Shown: positions 1 to 11,070, counted from the stretch's first letter. The stretch: DNA of 64,000 nt from Hymenopus coronatus (GCA_030762935.1 CM060883.1:50781001-50845000); one strand, 5' to 3'. The notes: generated from the letters alone by a model not told the origin. Program-made: numbers and translations.

Positions 1-660
1 GCAAAAGAGACTATGGATGATTAAAAAAATAATAAAAAGAAATAACGAGATACTAACAGAAGTTAGATAACAAGCAACGAATCTATTCTTCGATAAGAGG
101 CATTTTAAGCATATTTAATTGGCAATAGCCTTAAAAGGTGTAAAGAAACATTTAATTTAATTTTAATTTCTAGTCAATGCGCGCAAGGTTAAATTTGGTA
201 AGAAGAAAACGCGCCTAGTTCGTGCATAAGCAAATAGTGAATTACTAAAGGAGAGGAATAGTGTAAAATGTAATAATTGCTAAAGATATGTACTTAAATG
301 TGATTTTATTTTAGGGAAGAAAATGCATTACATAAGTAATTGTGAAAGTATGGAAATATAAAAATGTATTGTAGCATTGTTGATCCACGCAAAGCACCAC
401 GGAAGCAGTGAAGGAAGCAGCGGACTTCTTAGCGTCGCTTCGAGTGGTTCAGACGCTAACTGTGAGTTATGTACGCGTAGATCTGAAGTATTGTGTAATA
501 ATATTATATTTGTAGCCATCGGCGTTCTTTTCATTGATTGGTCATTAAAAAGTACATTGCTCAAATAATACGGATCTAGTTTCCTTATATTTTTGGTAAT
601 GTAAGGATATTTGCATTCCTTTGCAACATGTCACCTGAGATAACTTGCATCGAGAATCAA
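1..660. other. AT-rich intergenic DNA, nothing recognised
   Basis: Only short open frames occur (for example 377-568), without recognisable motifs or splice support. No repeat family seen elsewhere in the window matches it. Confidence 0.5.
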
Positions 661-1255
661 ATTGCTCAGACTCAGTTAGACCCAGTCAAATAAATGGATA
701 TCAACGTGATAGACGCCCTCATGCAGCCTCTGAGGCAGGTTCTCCTGCAGCAAGCTGCATACTCTGCTGAGCTGTTCCAATCAAAACGTCAGCAACCCAA
801 CACTGCTCCTCCTCCTGCACAGGCTGAGGGGCACGCACGGCACGGGGATACTCGACCACCAACACAGTGGAAGACTACTGGGAGCTTCGCGGAGCAATTC
901 CGAAGCAGGTATAATCCGTAATGTCTACGTCCTATTCTCTCCTCAATTTCCACCCTTTATTTTCTTTCCAACATCACCTCTACTTCCTAGGCTGCAGTCA
1001 GGTTCCAACGTGCGGCAGCTTCCTATCTTTCGCCTACTAACGCGGGTGCATTAGCGGGACCGCGCAAAGCCACGAGATTCTCAACAAACTACTGTTATAA
1101 CGTGGAGGGGTTTTTTAGTGGGTATGCCGCATGAGGAAGCGGAGAGTCCCACATATCCTCCCAGCCATTGCACTTCGGCTGGGGGTTGAATGCGTAATGC
1201 ATTTTTCCCCTCCACGGTAAAAAAAAAAAAAAACAAAAAAAACAAAAAAAAACGT
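661..1255 (+). mobile_element. Possible 3' end of a non-LTR retrotransposon with A-rich tail
   Basis: GC content rises relative to its flanks. From about 1105 a GGGGTTTTTTAGTGGGTATG segment with nearby GAGTCCCACAT resembles the 3' untranslated ends I associate with insect Jockey/I-like elements, and it finishes in an A-rich tract at about 1219-1252. An open frame at 694-921 (75 codons, Gln/Pro-rich) is not recognised. No reverse transcriptase motif is present, so the assignment rests on the tail and the memory of similar ends. Confidence 0.35.
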
Positions 1256-1399
1256 GATATGGTGACAGGATAGAAAGAAAGATAAAAAAAGAAATGGTTC
1301 TTATGTAAGTAGAGCGAAGAAAGTGCGAAATAGCACGCACTACGATAGCCCAACATATAAAGATATTATTACAAAAGGGTGGATCTGCCAGGCGGCAAT

Positions 1400-1678
1400 T
1401 TAATCCTTAGACAGACTGGATGTCAGACTGCAGGATACAGAGTCAGCAAAAATATAATCTCTAATGAACATCATAGTGTCCCCCTTTGCTGGAACACCGT
1501 CTTCCGGTGATAAGCCACACCGTTCATAAGAGTAGAGCCTGAATATGACTTTATCATGAGGTCGGAGCTTCGTCTCCTGTAAGCAGACAATCAAAGGTTG
1601 TTTCTGGTTGAGCAGCACTTCAAGCTCTGGCCGATGTGATCTAACTCCGCATATGTTCCACTGTAGGATAGCTATCAT
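1400..1678 (-). pseudogene. APE-type endonuclease N-terminus of a Jockey/I-like LINE (truncated)
   Basis: The minus strand encodes ILQWNICGVRSHRPELEVLL followed by PLIVCLQETKLRP. This is the start of the apurinic-like endonuclease of ORF2 in Jockey/I-clade elements, with the catalytic Glu in LQET. The frame ends after 92 residues, against about 220 for the full domain, and no reverse transcriptase follows, so the element is cut off at about 1400. Confidence 0.75.
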
Positions 1679-2097
1679 GTGTAATATAAGTTCTACATTG
1701 AAAAACGTTTTAGCAAATTGAGCTGTGCTGGGTGGTTTGGTTTGCTGCTCGTTGCTGCCGGACTAACACTCTTCTCAGGAGGCGATTCTGCCGCTTACAC
1801 ATTGTCCGTCTGCAGCAGGGACAGACATCGGGAAGGACCTTTTTCCAATAAAAAATTTCGGTTCGAGAGCCTCGAACCGATTGGAAGTACTAATCGCCGA
1901 AGATGATTCTCGTTGATTGGAGCTTCTTCCAGAAGATTCCTCAGAAGTGGATCTGCTGGAGAGTGACGTGGACTTTTACTACATTTAGTTGTTTTGGTTG
2001 CAGACGCAGCACGTTCTTTAAGGAAGTCAGTTCTAACATAGCTGGTCTTGAGATGTTTCTCAGGTGCAGAATACGCTACGGTTTTTAGCTGGCCTTA

Positions 2098-2990
2098 GAG
2101 GTCGACGGTTAGGGTGATAATTGTGCTGGGCTGTGCTTTACGTGATGCAGAAGTTGAGGTCTTCGGAAGTAGTCTGGCAACGATAATCTTTTCTGCAATT
2201 GTGGCTCCGTTGATATCGCAGGTCTGTGTTTCGATTTTCCACCTGGGTACCAGTTTAGCAGCGACTGAGCTATAAGAACCGGACCGCGGGACAGAGGGTT
2301 GGCGGATACGCAGGAGTTTTAGGACTTCCGAGAAGGATAGATTCTCTTTCATCCATATCTCCAGGATCGCTCTCTCCTCTGCAAAATGGGGGTAGTCTCG
2401 GGAACTAGATGGATGAGCACCATTGCTGTTTAAGTAAGCCGGAGTGGAATAAAACCTTCATCGTGCATGATGCCTTCGCAATTGACACATATAGACTGAC
2501 CACTAGAAAACACGCTGGTGTGCCCAAAGCGCTGACACTTGAAGCAACTGAGAGGGTTCGGGATGTATGGCCTAATATCGATGGCTTCGTACCCTGCCTT
2601 AATCCCTTGGGGTAGATCTACCCGATCAAAGGTAAGAAACAGGGAAAGGTAGGCACGAATTCACCAATGACTCTCCGCTGAACCCTGTACACAGGAGCTA
2701 CACCTTGTTCTGCAAGATTCTCCTGAATCTCCTCATTGGAATACCGTCCAGGGCGCGGTTGGTGATAACGCCGCGCGAGTGTTCAAAGTCGTGTGCACCT
2801 CAACCGTAACCGGGTAGCTGCCCATCATATTGTCTCTCAAAAATTTCACTGCCTGGATGCGACATTGCTTCAATCAGGAGCGTGTCATTAAGAGATCGAA
2901 CACACGACTTCACTGGACCAGCTATCTTATCTAGGCCTTTCTGAATCACAAATAACCGACGAAAATGTCCTACCTCCCTCTGTTCATCTA
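2098..2990 (-). pseudogene. Decayed ORF1 (gag, CCHC zinc knuckle) of the same LINE
   Basis: Reading right to left with frame changes, one sees a DGIPNEEI...QGVAPVYRVQRRVIG-like segment (about 2760-2640), then YIPNPLSCFKCQRFGHTSVF and ICVNCEG (about 2570-2480), then ENLSFSEVLKLL (about 2350). This is the order of a Jockey/I-like gag: RNA-binding fold, CCHC knuckles, basic tail. It lies directly upstream (minus strand) of the endonuclease at 1678, as in an ORF1-ORF2 pair. Stops and shifts make it non-functional. Confidence 0.7.
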
Positions 2991-3300
2991 ATCACTAAGG
3001 TGCGAGGACCATTCGACTCGAATACTTTTCCTATCACGAAATTAGTTTTTGGTTTAAGTTTGCTAAACTCGTACCTACCGTAGTAGGCCCCTGGGGGGTA
3101 TTATTTGTTATAATATGATAAACTAAAGCCCTAGCATGCTTTTGTAAATTAGGGCTAAAGTTTTTGGAGAATAAATAAATAATATATAAAACTGGTTTCC
3201 TTTTCAAATACATTAGGTATATTATTTCAAATATCTATTCATGTGAATTGTCCAAAGGGAGTGAGAAGTGAGAGAACAGACGAAAGTTATAAAAGTGAAA
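2991..3300. other. Spacer, nothing recognised
   Basis: AT-rich sequence between the LINE remnant and the protease homologue. No promoter motif could be singled out with confidence. Confidence 0.4.
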
Positions 3301-3586
3301 AATAAATTTGGATAGAACCCGCAAAGCATGGTTCTACTCCATAGTGGAAATAATTGAACATTTACGAACGATCCCGATCATTACCGAATTTCATTACAGA
3401 AAGTTACATAAATTACGCATTCATGAGTCACAGATTTCAGTTTTTCGAGGAAGTGAACCCCTCTGTTATTTTAATCCTATTGATTATTCTCTGTGCAGGA
3501 CACCACTATCTTGTTTCTGTTTTTCTCTTGTTATGTTCTACATTAATTTGTGGTTAGGGTATAGAAAGTTGTCTGACTAAGCTATA

Positions 3587-4429
3587 ATGAGTGTACCTGA
3601 AGCATTTGTGAGGCATTTTACTGGAGTTCTATATACATTCGTTATCTTCAGAGTAATGCTAATAAACGAGGCTCTCGTTATGAAAGATGTAATGCCACAA
3701 CAGTTCAATTTTATGGCAGATATTTATAACATGCTAGAAGAACCCGAAAAATATCATCATGGATGTATCCTCAATGAATTCTGGATCATCACTGAAGAAC
3801 TGGCTGTACCACATAACGATCTCGACAAATATTGGGTGTATGTTGGGTCAATTTACTATCGAGATCTCAAAGCTGATAAAATGGGAGTTAAAAATATAAA
3901 AAGAGCGATAGATTCTACATTAGCTTTAGTAAACGTAAACAAGAGTATCAGCATGAGTTCCGCTGTAGGGCGTATTAAAGTATGTTCTTTGGATTATCCC
4001 ATTTTGAGGAAATGCTTCACACTTTTAAATCCTCAGAGGCAGGCTTTAACCGGCACTCCCTTGAAATACATATCTCTGAGGTTTAGGAACAAGCCAAAGT
4101 ACTGTAAAGACAGGGGTGTAGTAGAGAGCAAGATGTATCATTTATGCACAAATTTTGATGAAGCAATGGAATTCAACTACGGTATGCCACTGGTATGTGA
4201 TGATGGTGCTACTCTCATTGCTCTTTCTACGGTAATATTTAGAAATACGAGCAATGTAACTCAAGCATATAATGAAGTAGGGCCTTATACGGACTGGATA
4301 AAAGATGTTGGAGATGTGATAGTTACAGATACATGTTTCTCAGAAGGAAACAATCTTGCATATTCCATGATTATTAAACTTATGTGCTTTGGAATTACAA
4401 TTTATATACATTTCTTATTAACAAGGTAA
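3587..4429 (+). CDS. Serine-protease homologue, catalytically dead (trypsin fold, intronless)
   Basis: An intact 280-codon frame that follows a stop nine bases upstream. Residues 9-26 are hydrophobic and could be a signal peptide. The trypsin scaffold is visible: HHGCILNEFWIITEELAV (57-74) aligns with the block that normally reads CGGSLI...WILTAAHC; TLALVNV (111-117) with the block of the catalytic Asp; CKDRG...LCTNF...YGMPLVCDDGATLIAL (173-213) with the GDSGGPLVC block; and YTDWIKDV near 234-241 with the C-terminal helix. His, Asp and Ser appear replaced by Leu, Thr and Tyr. The tail (258-278) is hydrophobic and may be a membrane or GPI-type anchor. AATAAA lies at 4497-4502. Insect homologues of this type act as cofactors or binders; the role here is unknown. 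A decayed retrocopy remains possible. Confidence 0.6.
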   Translation: MSVPEAFVRHFTGVLYTFVIFRVMLINEALVMKDVMPQQFNFMADIYNMLEEPEKYHHGCILNEFWIITEELAVPHNDLDKYWVYVGSIYYRDLKADKMGVKNIKRAIDSTLALVNVNKSISMSSAVGRIKVCSLDYPILRKCFTLLNPQRQALTGTPLKYISLRFRNKPKYCKDRGVVESKMYHLCTNFDEAMEFNYGMPLVCDDGATLIALSTVIFRNTSNVTQAYNEVGPYTDWIKDVGDVIVTDTCFSEGNNLAYSMIIKLMCFGITIYIHFLLTR

Positions 4430-4502
4430 TCAGTTTCAAACTGCTTTTAACATTGAGCTTCTACCACAAATTCACAATTATCTCGTTATTTTTCCAAATA
4501 AA

Positions 4503-5089
4503 TTAAGTTTCTACAGTTGAAAAGAAGACTTCACGTATTCATATACTATCATAGGAAAAGAGGAGTTCTGTAAATCATAAATATTTCAAAAGTGTGAGAA
4601 GAGAACAAACATTCAATGCAATTTGTGGATGAATATGTGCTTCATTTTTATAATCATTTCAAATTGTTAACAAGGGAAGGCAATGAATAATGTGTGCTTA
4701 AAACGCCTTTGATTTTCAACAGAATGTGATGTGCAAATGACACAGATTTAATGCATAGTAACTGAAACTGACAGTAAAATTTATTTTGACTTTTTGGTAA
4801 AGGTTCAGCAGGATGTCCAGATTGAAAATGTAGAAAATACTAACCTGGGCAATAAAACTTCACATGAAACGAGTGGCTTATAGTAAATGTGTTGCTGTGT
4901 TCCCACCCACCTGTCCTAATTAAGATATTTTCTTATATACAAAACTCGTTGCAGAATGTAAATAACATACTCCATTTTATAATTTTTAAGAACGCACAAC
5001 TGTACTGCCAACCTACTCTTTTCACGAAATCCGCCAGTCTTCTATTCTGTTAAGCACGTGTTGCTCGTATGCTTTGGCGAAACCACTGG
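4503..5089. other. Intergenic, nothing recognised
   Basis: AT-rich DNA downstream of the protease homologue with no coding signal and no match to the repeat families described here. Confidence 0.4.
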
Positions 5090-5449
5090 AAAGGCCTAAA
5101 ATTTAACTACAAAAATAGCAATAAATTAATTTACACATTAACCTAAACCTAATGTAATAGAGAGAATGCTGCTTTCGTTCGCATAGCAGTTGAAAGTCAC
5201 TAAAAGCAAATTCACGAAAATCACTTTACTTACACACAAACGTGTAGCTAAGCGAGCGCATGCGAGCCTGCTTTGATAAATGCAGTGGAAATTACCAAAA
5301 TCAAATTACATTGATATTAGTTTATTTACACACACACACACACTCACTAACCTAGAGCTAACCGAGCGCGCGCTTGCTTCGCACACACACTGATGAAAAC
5401 AGTAGAAATTAATAAAAAAAGGTTACTAGAAATCAATTTATTTACACAC

Positions 5450-5503
<54 letters not shown>

Positions 5504-5695
5504 TATCCTAGAGCTAACCGAGCGCATACTCACTTCTCTCGAATGCTTTCATGAAAACAGGGAATTACTAAAATATTTACACACACACACTCACACACAC
5601 ATACACACACTAACCTACACCTAATGAAATCAGCGGAAATTGCTAAAACTTTCACGAAAATTTCTCTGTTAACACATACACACTACTACAATCAG
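5090..5695. repeat. Imperfect tandem array, units of about 120-150 bp
   Basis: The block CTAGAGCTAACCGAGCGC, then a C/T-rich stretch, TGATGAAAACAG, AATTACTAAAA and TTTACACACACAC recurs at about 5235, 5350, 5508 and 5610 with drift. Each unit contains a short CA run, and one carries a long GA run. Confidence 0.7.
5456..5500. repeat. (GA)n microsatellite
   Basis: About 22 uninterrupted GA dinucleotides inside one unit of the surrounding tandem array. Confidence 0.95.
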
Positions 5696-5710
5696 CTTAT
5701 TTAAAAAAAA

Positions 5711-6585
5711 TCTGATGTGTACCATTCACATGAATTTCTCCATATCCCTGCAACAAATAATTCTTAAAAAGCTTATAATTCTATTTACTTTATGCTAATC
5801 AGAAAAAATTAGCAGAAATAGTCTTATTACTCGCTTCCTTGTAAGTAGAAGCGAAATAAGGGACAACCGTAGGTTAAAGTGATAGTCAAAAGCTGGTTGC
5901 TATGTTAATGAAGTTCCTTTGTTTATATGGATAGGAGTCGACAAGTTCCTGTATGAGAAAAATATACGTTTTTCATAGCAGAAACCAAAAATAAGGAATA
6001 TCACAAAAACGACGAACTCCACGAAAAAAAAATGTATATAACATAAATTGTGTGTTTTAATGTGCTCTACATTTTTTGTGCAGTAAGTTTTTGTTCATCT
6101 CTTACGGTTTAGCAGTTATTCAAAATTTAGTAAAATCCATCCAGAATAAACTACTCTTCAGAGGCTATTCCCAGAAAATTCAAGATATATATTTCATTTG
6201 TCAGGTAAATATGTTTAATATCCGAAATTTTAATCAAAATCGTTAGAGCCATTTTTGAGAAAATCAAAATTTTCGAAAAAAGTTCCATGTAAAGGGTAGT
6301 TGGGGGTGGGGGGATTTTTCTCAAAATCTTCGTGTCGCATCCCTGGAAGATACTAAACTTAAATACCAAGTTTGGTATTTTACCGACTTTTCGTTTTTGA
6401 GTTATCGTATTCACAGTTACACGGACACACACACACACACGGACTTTTTTGTGAAAATGCTTTTTTTGGATATTGGTGACCCTAAAACACATATTTCCGG
6501 TGAAATCTCGGTATCGAATTTTTTGGTGGAGTGCAATACTTTCTCTATACACTATGTACATAGTGTGTATGGAGAAAGTAAAAAG
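5711..6585 (-). mobile_element. PAL family, full-length copy
   Basis: PAL is a non-coding interspersed family defined from this window; here '-' means the palindromic end is at the right. The copy opens with TCTGATGTGTACCATTCACA after an A run and closes with a palindromic block ending GGAGAAAGTAAAAA. Internal landmarks shared by all copies include TTCAGAGGCTATTCCCAGAA, CTTCGTGTCGCATCC, a palindromic TACCAAGTTTGGTA, a CA run and GTGAAATCTCGGTATCGAAT. No open frame is conserved between copies. It belongs to the same young-looking subgroup as 18869 and 60193. Confidence 0.85.
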
Positions 6586-7039
6586 AAGTCCAAATTAAAA
6601 CCAGAGAACTTCTATGATTAATTAAGTAAAGCATTATTGCTTAAAGCGCATACCCGTAACCCAAAGAATTGCTATAGAATCGCATTACTTCCTCTGTGCT
6701 TAAAAATGTACAATAGTTTCAAAGCCCTTAGATGTCAGAATATACGACAGCTTGTTATGTCGCGGTATTATTTTTATTAATGTTGGCAGCCACCGCCATA
6801 GTGAATAACACACGGAATCAATGGAAACCTTGTAAACAACTGCATGAGCGCTTTTAACGGCGGAATAATATACTACGAAATCTGGATCCCCAAAGGAATA
6901 AAGACCGTAGCTTATTTCTTGGGACAGTCACCATGAAACTAGAGTTGGGTCATGGGAGTTGTTAGAAAGGAACGCCTCCTCCTTATAAACTTGGATCAAC
7001 CAGTACTTCGCTCAGAGTTCGTTTCGTAAAACTAGTTTT
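6586..7039. other. Intergenic, nothing recognised
   Basis: Mixed-composition DNA with no coding motif. A GC-richer stretch near 6770-7000 is not matched elsewhere in the window. Confidence 0.4.
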
Positions 7040-7156
7040 AACTCCTTTACAATATTTATTTAAAGCTTAAAACCCTCAAAACATAATTTTAATTTAAACA
7101 TGCTATTCGTTATTTGAATTTTTTTCATATCAAACAAAAAACTGAAAATCGATCGT

Positions 7157-7187
<31 letters not shown>

Positions 7188-7275
7188 TCTCAGCCATCTA
7201 GATTGTGCCTAATGTCTCGATATCCGCAGGTCATATGTAAAAAGCACATGGCTAACGTAAACATCAGCGCTTACA
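7040..7275 (+). repeat. Direct repeat, copy 1 (with 28-T run)
   Basis: Shares with 7565-7800 the order TTTATTTAAAGCTTAAAAC, CAAAACATAATT, CTGAAAATCGATYGT, a long T run (7159-7186), ATCTCAGC, TAATGTCTCGATAT and ACATGGCTAACGTAAA. The spacer of about 290 bp between the two copies is not recognised. Confidence 0.75.
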
Positions 7276-7564
7276 TCACTCTCTTTCCAGTAACTAATTT
7301 AAAATAATGTTTTTCAAACCTTTTTTTATTATTTTTTTTTTTATTTTGAAAGTGGGCAGTTCGTCCTGAGCGAGTACGTAGTTTAAATCTAGAGGACTCG
7401 GTGCTGATTCCAGGAATTTGAAACTGATCTTCAGCTTGGCAGAACCAGATATCCGGTTTGAAAGTTTCAGAATGTTGGCAATTTTACGCTTTTTCAATTT
7501 CACCTTTCTGCCATGATGCGCCTTCATTCTCGTCGGGTTGCCACAGATATATGAACATACACAC

Positions 7565-7800
7565 AATAAACTTTGTAATATTTATTTAAAGCTTAAAACA
7601 TTCAAAACATAATTAAATATAATTTAAGCAGTGTTTTTACTGTTTGAAAATTGTTCACAGAAAGATAGCTGAAAATCGATTGTTTTTTTTTTTTTTTTTT
7701 TTTTTCCTTACGTATCTCAGCTGTCTTCATTGTGGCTAATGTCTCGATATGCTTACATCATATGGAACAGTACATGGCTAACGTAAATACCATCGCCTAC
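7565..7800 (+). repeat. Direct repeat, copy 2 (with 23-T run)
   Basis: Second copy of the 7040 repeat, diverged by small changes. The T run is at 7683-7705. Two similar copies in one orientation suggest an old segmental duplication or two insertions of one element. Confidence 0.75.
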
Positions 7801-7870
7801 ACTTGACAATTCCAACTCCGTCGAAGTTTCACTTCTTCACTTCCATGTTATCCTATTTAACCCAACTATA

Positions 7871-8135
7871 TTTTTTAATAGCGTTTAACGCTCTTTCTTA
7901 CGACAAAATAGTACCACAGGCGATGACATTGATGATACATTGAATGAAGATGGAGCACCGGTGGAATGCAATTTCGGGGGAAACCGGAGAACCCGGAATA
8001 AAACGGGACCCAGCACCACTTTGTCCACCATAATGCGGTCGCTTAGAATCGAACCCGGCCCATCTAGGTGGGCGACAAGTATCCAGCTATTTCCAAGAAT
8101 ACGTGATACATATCGCTCTCGCCATATTGCTTGAA
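7871..8135 (-). mobile_element. tRNA-derived SINE, family A
   Basis: On the minus strand the copy carries a B-box-like GGGTTCGATTCTAAGCGACC, then GGTGGACAAAG, CCGGGTTCTCCGGTTTCCCC, CCGGTGCTCCATCTTCATTC and a tail ending near GCGTTAAACGC. The same order appears on the plus strand at 42047-42273. The head upstream of the B box differs between the two copies. Confidence 0.75.
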
Positions 8136-8139
8136 CCTG

Positions 8140-8205
8140 GAGCATTTTTTTTGTAGTGTTTAACGCCCTCTGTTACTACTTGTGGCACCGCAGGCGAGAA
8201 CCTGG
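8140..8205 (-). mobile_element. Fragment of a SINE A tail
   Basis: The T run followed by GTAGTGTTTAACGCCCTCTG resembles the 3' tail of the adjacent family A copy, in the same orientation. Confidence 0.4.
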
Positions 8206-8274
8206 AGCAGGTAAGCTGCAAGTTAAGGGGACCAATGTATGAAAATTTCAACTTCAATGTTTCTTATGGAAACA

Positions 8275-9759
8275 TTTTTATTTTCTCTAACACGTACAGT
8301 GTACATAGTGGATAGAGAAGGTATTGTATTTCACCCAAAATTCGATATCGAGATTTCACCAGTAATATCTTTGAGGTCCCCTGAATCCGAAAAAAATCAT
8401 TTTTACTTTCTCTACACTACTATGTATAGAGAAGGCACGTATTGCACCCAAAAATTCGATACCGAGATTTCACCGGAAATACATGTTTTGGGATCCCCTG
8501 AATAAAATAAGCATTTCTAGAAAAATGTCCTTGTGTGTGTGTGTTTCTGTGGGCAGCATAGCTCAAAAACAAAAAGTCCGTTAAATACCAAACTTGATAT
8601 TCAAGTTCAGTATCTTCCAAGGATGTGACACGATTATAAAGAACAAAAAAAATTGAAAATTTGGTTTTCTCAAAAATGACATAAATGATTTTGATTAAAA
8701 TCTCTTATATTTAAGAAATTTACATGACAAATAAAATGTATTTCTTGAATTTTCTGGGAATAGCCTCTGAAGACCTCCTTTTTCTGAATTTTGCATAATT
8801 GGTAAACCATAAGATAAAACTTACTACGTAAAAAATGTAGAACTCCTTAAAACACACAATTTATGTAACATGCGCCTTTCTCGAGGAGTTTGCCGTTTAT
8901 GAGATATTCCTTGTTATTGGTTTCACTTTTAAAATGTTTTTCTTGTAAAGAAACCATTTCCATCCCATAGTAATCATATATTAAAACATTTGACTGTCGG
9001 TATAGCGTAGTGTACTCCCTAATTTCCCTTCTGCTTACAAGGAATTAAGTAATAAGACCGTTTCTAATAATGTTTATCTTAATTAGCATGAACTGGATAG
9101 AAGAATAAGTTTACTATAAATAATGTGTTACACAGATGTAGAGAAAGTGATATGAATGGAAGATATCAAATTTTTAAAAAAAGTCAATGTGTGTGGACAG
9201 CATATATCAAAAAGGAAAAGACCGTTAAATACCAAACTTCCAAGGATGTGACACAAAATGGCTCTAATGATTTTGAATAAACTCTGTATAATAAAGATAT
9301 TTACATCGCAAATAAAATGTATATTTTTAATTTTCTGGGAATAGCTTCTGAAGACCTTTTTATTCTGGATGAGTTTTGCAGATTTTTGCATAACGGATAG
9401 ACTAAAACTTACTACACAAAAAAGCAGATACCATTAAAATATAATCTATGTCATATACGTTTTTCTGGTAGAGTTGACCGTTTTCGAGATATTTCTTGAT
9501 ATTTGTTTCAGTCTTAAACTACCTTTACTTTCCTCTAACGGGATCATGCTAACCGAACCGAACCTCGATTGTATCACATAGCGACCAGCTATTAAAAGAT
9601 TTGACTATCGCCTAATGTATTCTCTTATTTCCAAGACCAATTCTGCACTAATGTTTATCTCGTTTATCATGATGGAGATAAAAAAAAATTATACAAATAG
9701 TTTATATGTATATGTAACAGCTAGAGAAAATGATGTGAATGGAACACATTAGATTTTTT
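8275..9759 (+). mobile_element. PAL copy split by a nested PAL copy
   Basis: The palindromic end and first 125 bp lie at 8275-8399. The element resumes at about 9176 (GTCAATGTGTGTGGACAGC) and runs to the ACACATTAGATTTTTT end at 9759. The break falls in the A/T-rich tract after CTGAATCCGAAAAAAA. Confidence 0.8.
8400..9175 (+). mobile_element. PAL copy nested in another PAL copy
   Basis: Begins TTTTTACTTTCTCTACAC and ends GATATCAAATTTTT, with the same orientation as its host. It must be the younger of the two. Confidence 0.8.
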
Positions 9760-9941
9760 ACCGCAAACTGATATGCTGTGCGTAACCAACTGAAATTTTG
9801 AGGCAAATGCATCAAATAGTTTTTGTGAAAAAAACATTTTAACTACTCTACCGCGTTTCAGTTTTCAAATTTTTGTAACAAAACTTAATACATTTGGATT
9901 ATAAGATTACCTTTTGAATTCCGAAGCGCACGCGGTTGCGC

Positions 9942-9959
9942 AGAGAGAGAGAGAGAGAT

Positions 9960-10016
<57 letters not shown>
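9942..10016. repeat. (GA)n microsatellite, 75 bp
   Basis: GA dinucleotides with three interruptions (GATA, GATA, GAGCGA). Confidence 0.95.
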
Positions 10017-10245
10017 ATGAAGTAAGGTTTTAGGGCGCCCAACCTATGAGATTATTAGCGCCCTAGAAAATCGAAGAGAAAAATCACAAAATAGAACTAC
10101 AGGCTAAAAAGAATGCTAAAAACACACTCTAAAAAGAATATTAAAGCGTATGAGATTGCTTTGCGTAAAATAAAATATGAAAAACCCCTAGTTGGATTAA
10201 AATAAATAAAATTATGAAGGTAGGGGCAAAAGTCATGGCAACTAG

Positions 10246-11070
10246 TTTTTACTTTCTCTATGCGTACTATGTACATAGTATATAGAGAAGATATTGTAAT
10301 GCACCCAAAAATCCGATACCGAGATTTCACCGGAAATACATGTTTTGAGACTAAATAAAAAAAAAAGTATTCTTAGAAAAATGTCCGTTTGTGTGTCTGT
10401 CTGTCTGTCAGTACCAAATCTGGTATTTAAGTTTGGTATCGTCCAAGGATGCGACACGAAGATTTTCAAAAAAATTTCCCACCACAAACTACCCTTTACT
10501 TGAAACGTTTTTCGAAAATTTTGATTTTCTTAAAAATGGCTCAAACGATATTGATTAAAATATCATATATTAAAGATATTTACCTGACAAATAAAATGTG
10601 TATCTTGAATTTTTTGGGAATAGCCTCTGAAGGCTACTTTATTCTGGATGAATTTTACGGAATTTTGCATAACTCCTAAACCGTAAGAGATGGACGGAAA
10701 ATTAAAACACAAAAAATACAGAGCACGTTAAAACACATAGTTTATATTATATAACATTTTTTCTTGGAGTTAATCGTTTTTTAGATATTCCTTGTTTTCA
10801 TCTTTGAAAAACATACTTTTCTCATACAGGAATTTGTCAACTCCTGTCCATACAAACAGAGGAACTTCAGTCACATAGCAACCAGCTTTTGACTATCATT
10901 TTAACCTATGGTACTCCCTTATTTCGCTTCTACTTACAAGGAAGCAAGAAATAAGACTATTTCTGCTAATTTTCTCGATTAGCATGAAATAAATAAAAGA
11001 ATAAGCTTATTAACAATAATTTGTTACAGAGATATAGAGAAAGTCATGTGAATGGAACCCACAGATTTTT
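10246..11070 (+). mobile_element. PAL family, full-length copy
   Basis: Starts TTTTTACTTTCTCTATGCG and ends ACCCACAGATTTTTTT. The internal GT run is short and replaced in part by CTGT repeats. Confidence 0.85.

Noticed and set aside
377..568. Small protein gene
   Set aside because: 63 codons without signal peptide, domain or splice context; low-information sequence.
3308..3580. Upstream open frame as a first exon of the protease homologue
   Set aside because: It has no ATG at its start and no plausible splice junction into 3587; the homologue's own ATG follows a stop closely.
5711..6585. PAL as a classical TIR transposon or MITE
   Set aside because: The two ends do not pair beyond a 10-bp subterminal ACTTTCTCTA/TAGAGAAAGT, and no fixed-length target duplication is seen. 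Kept as class unclear.
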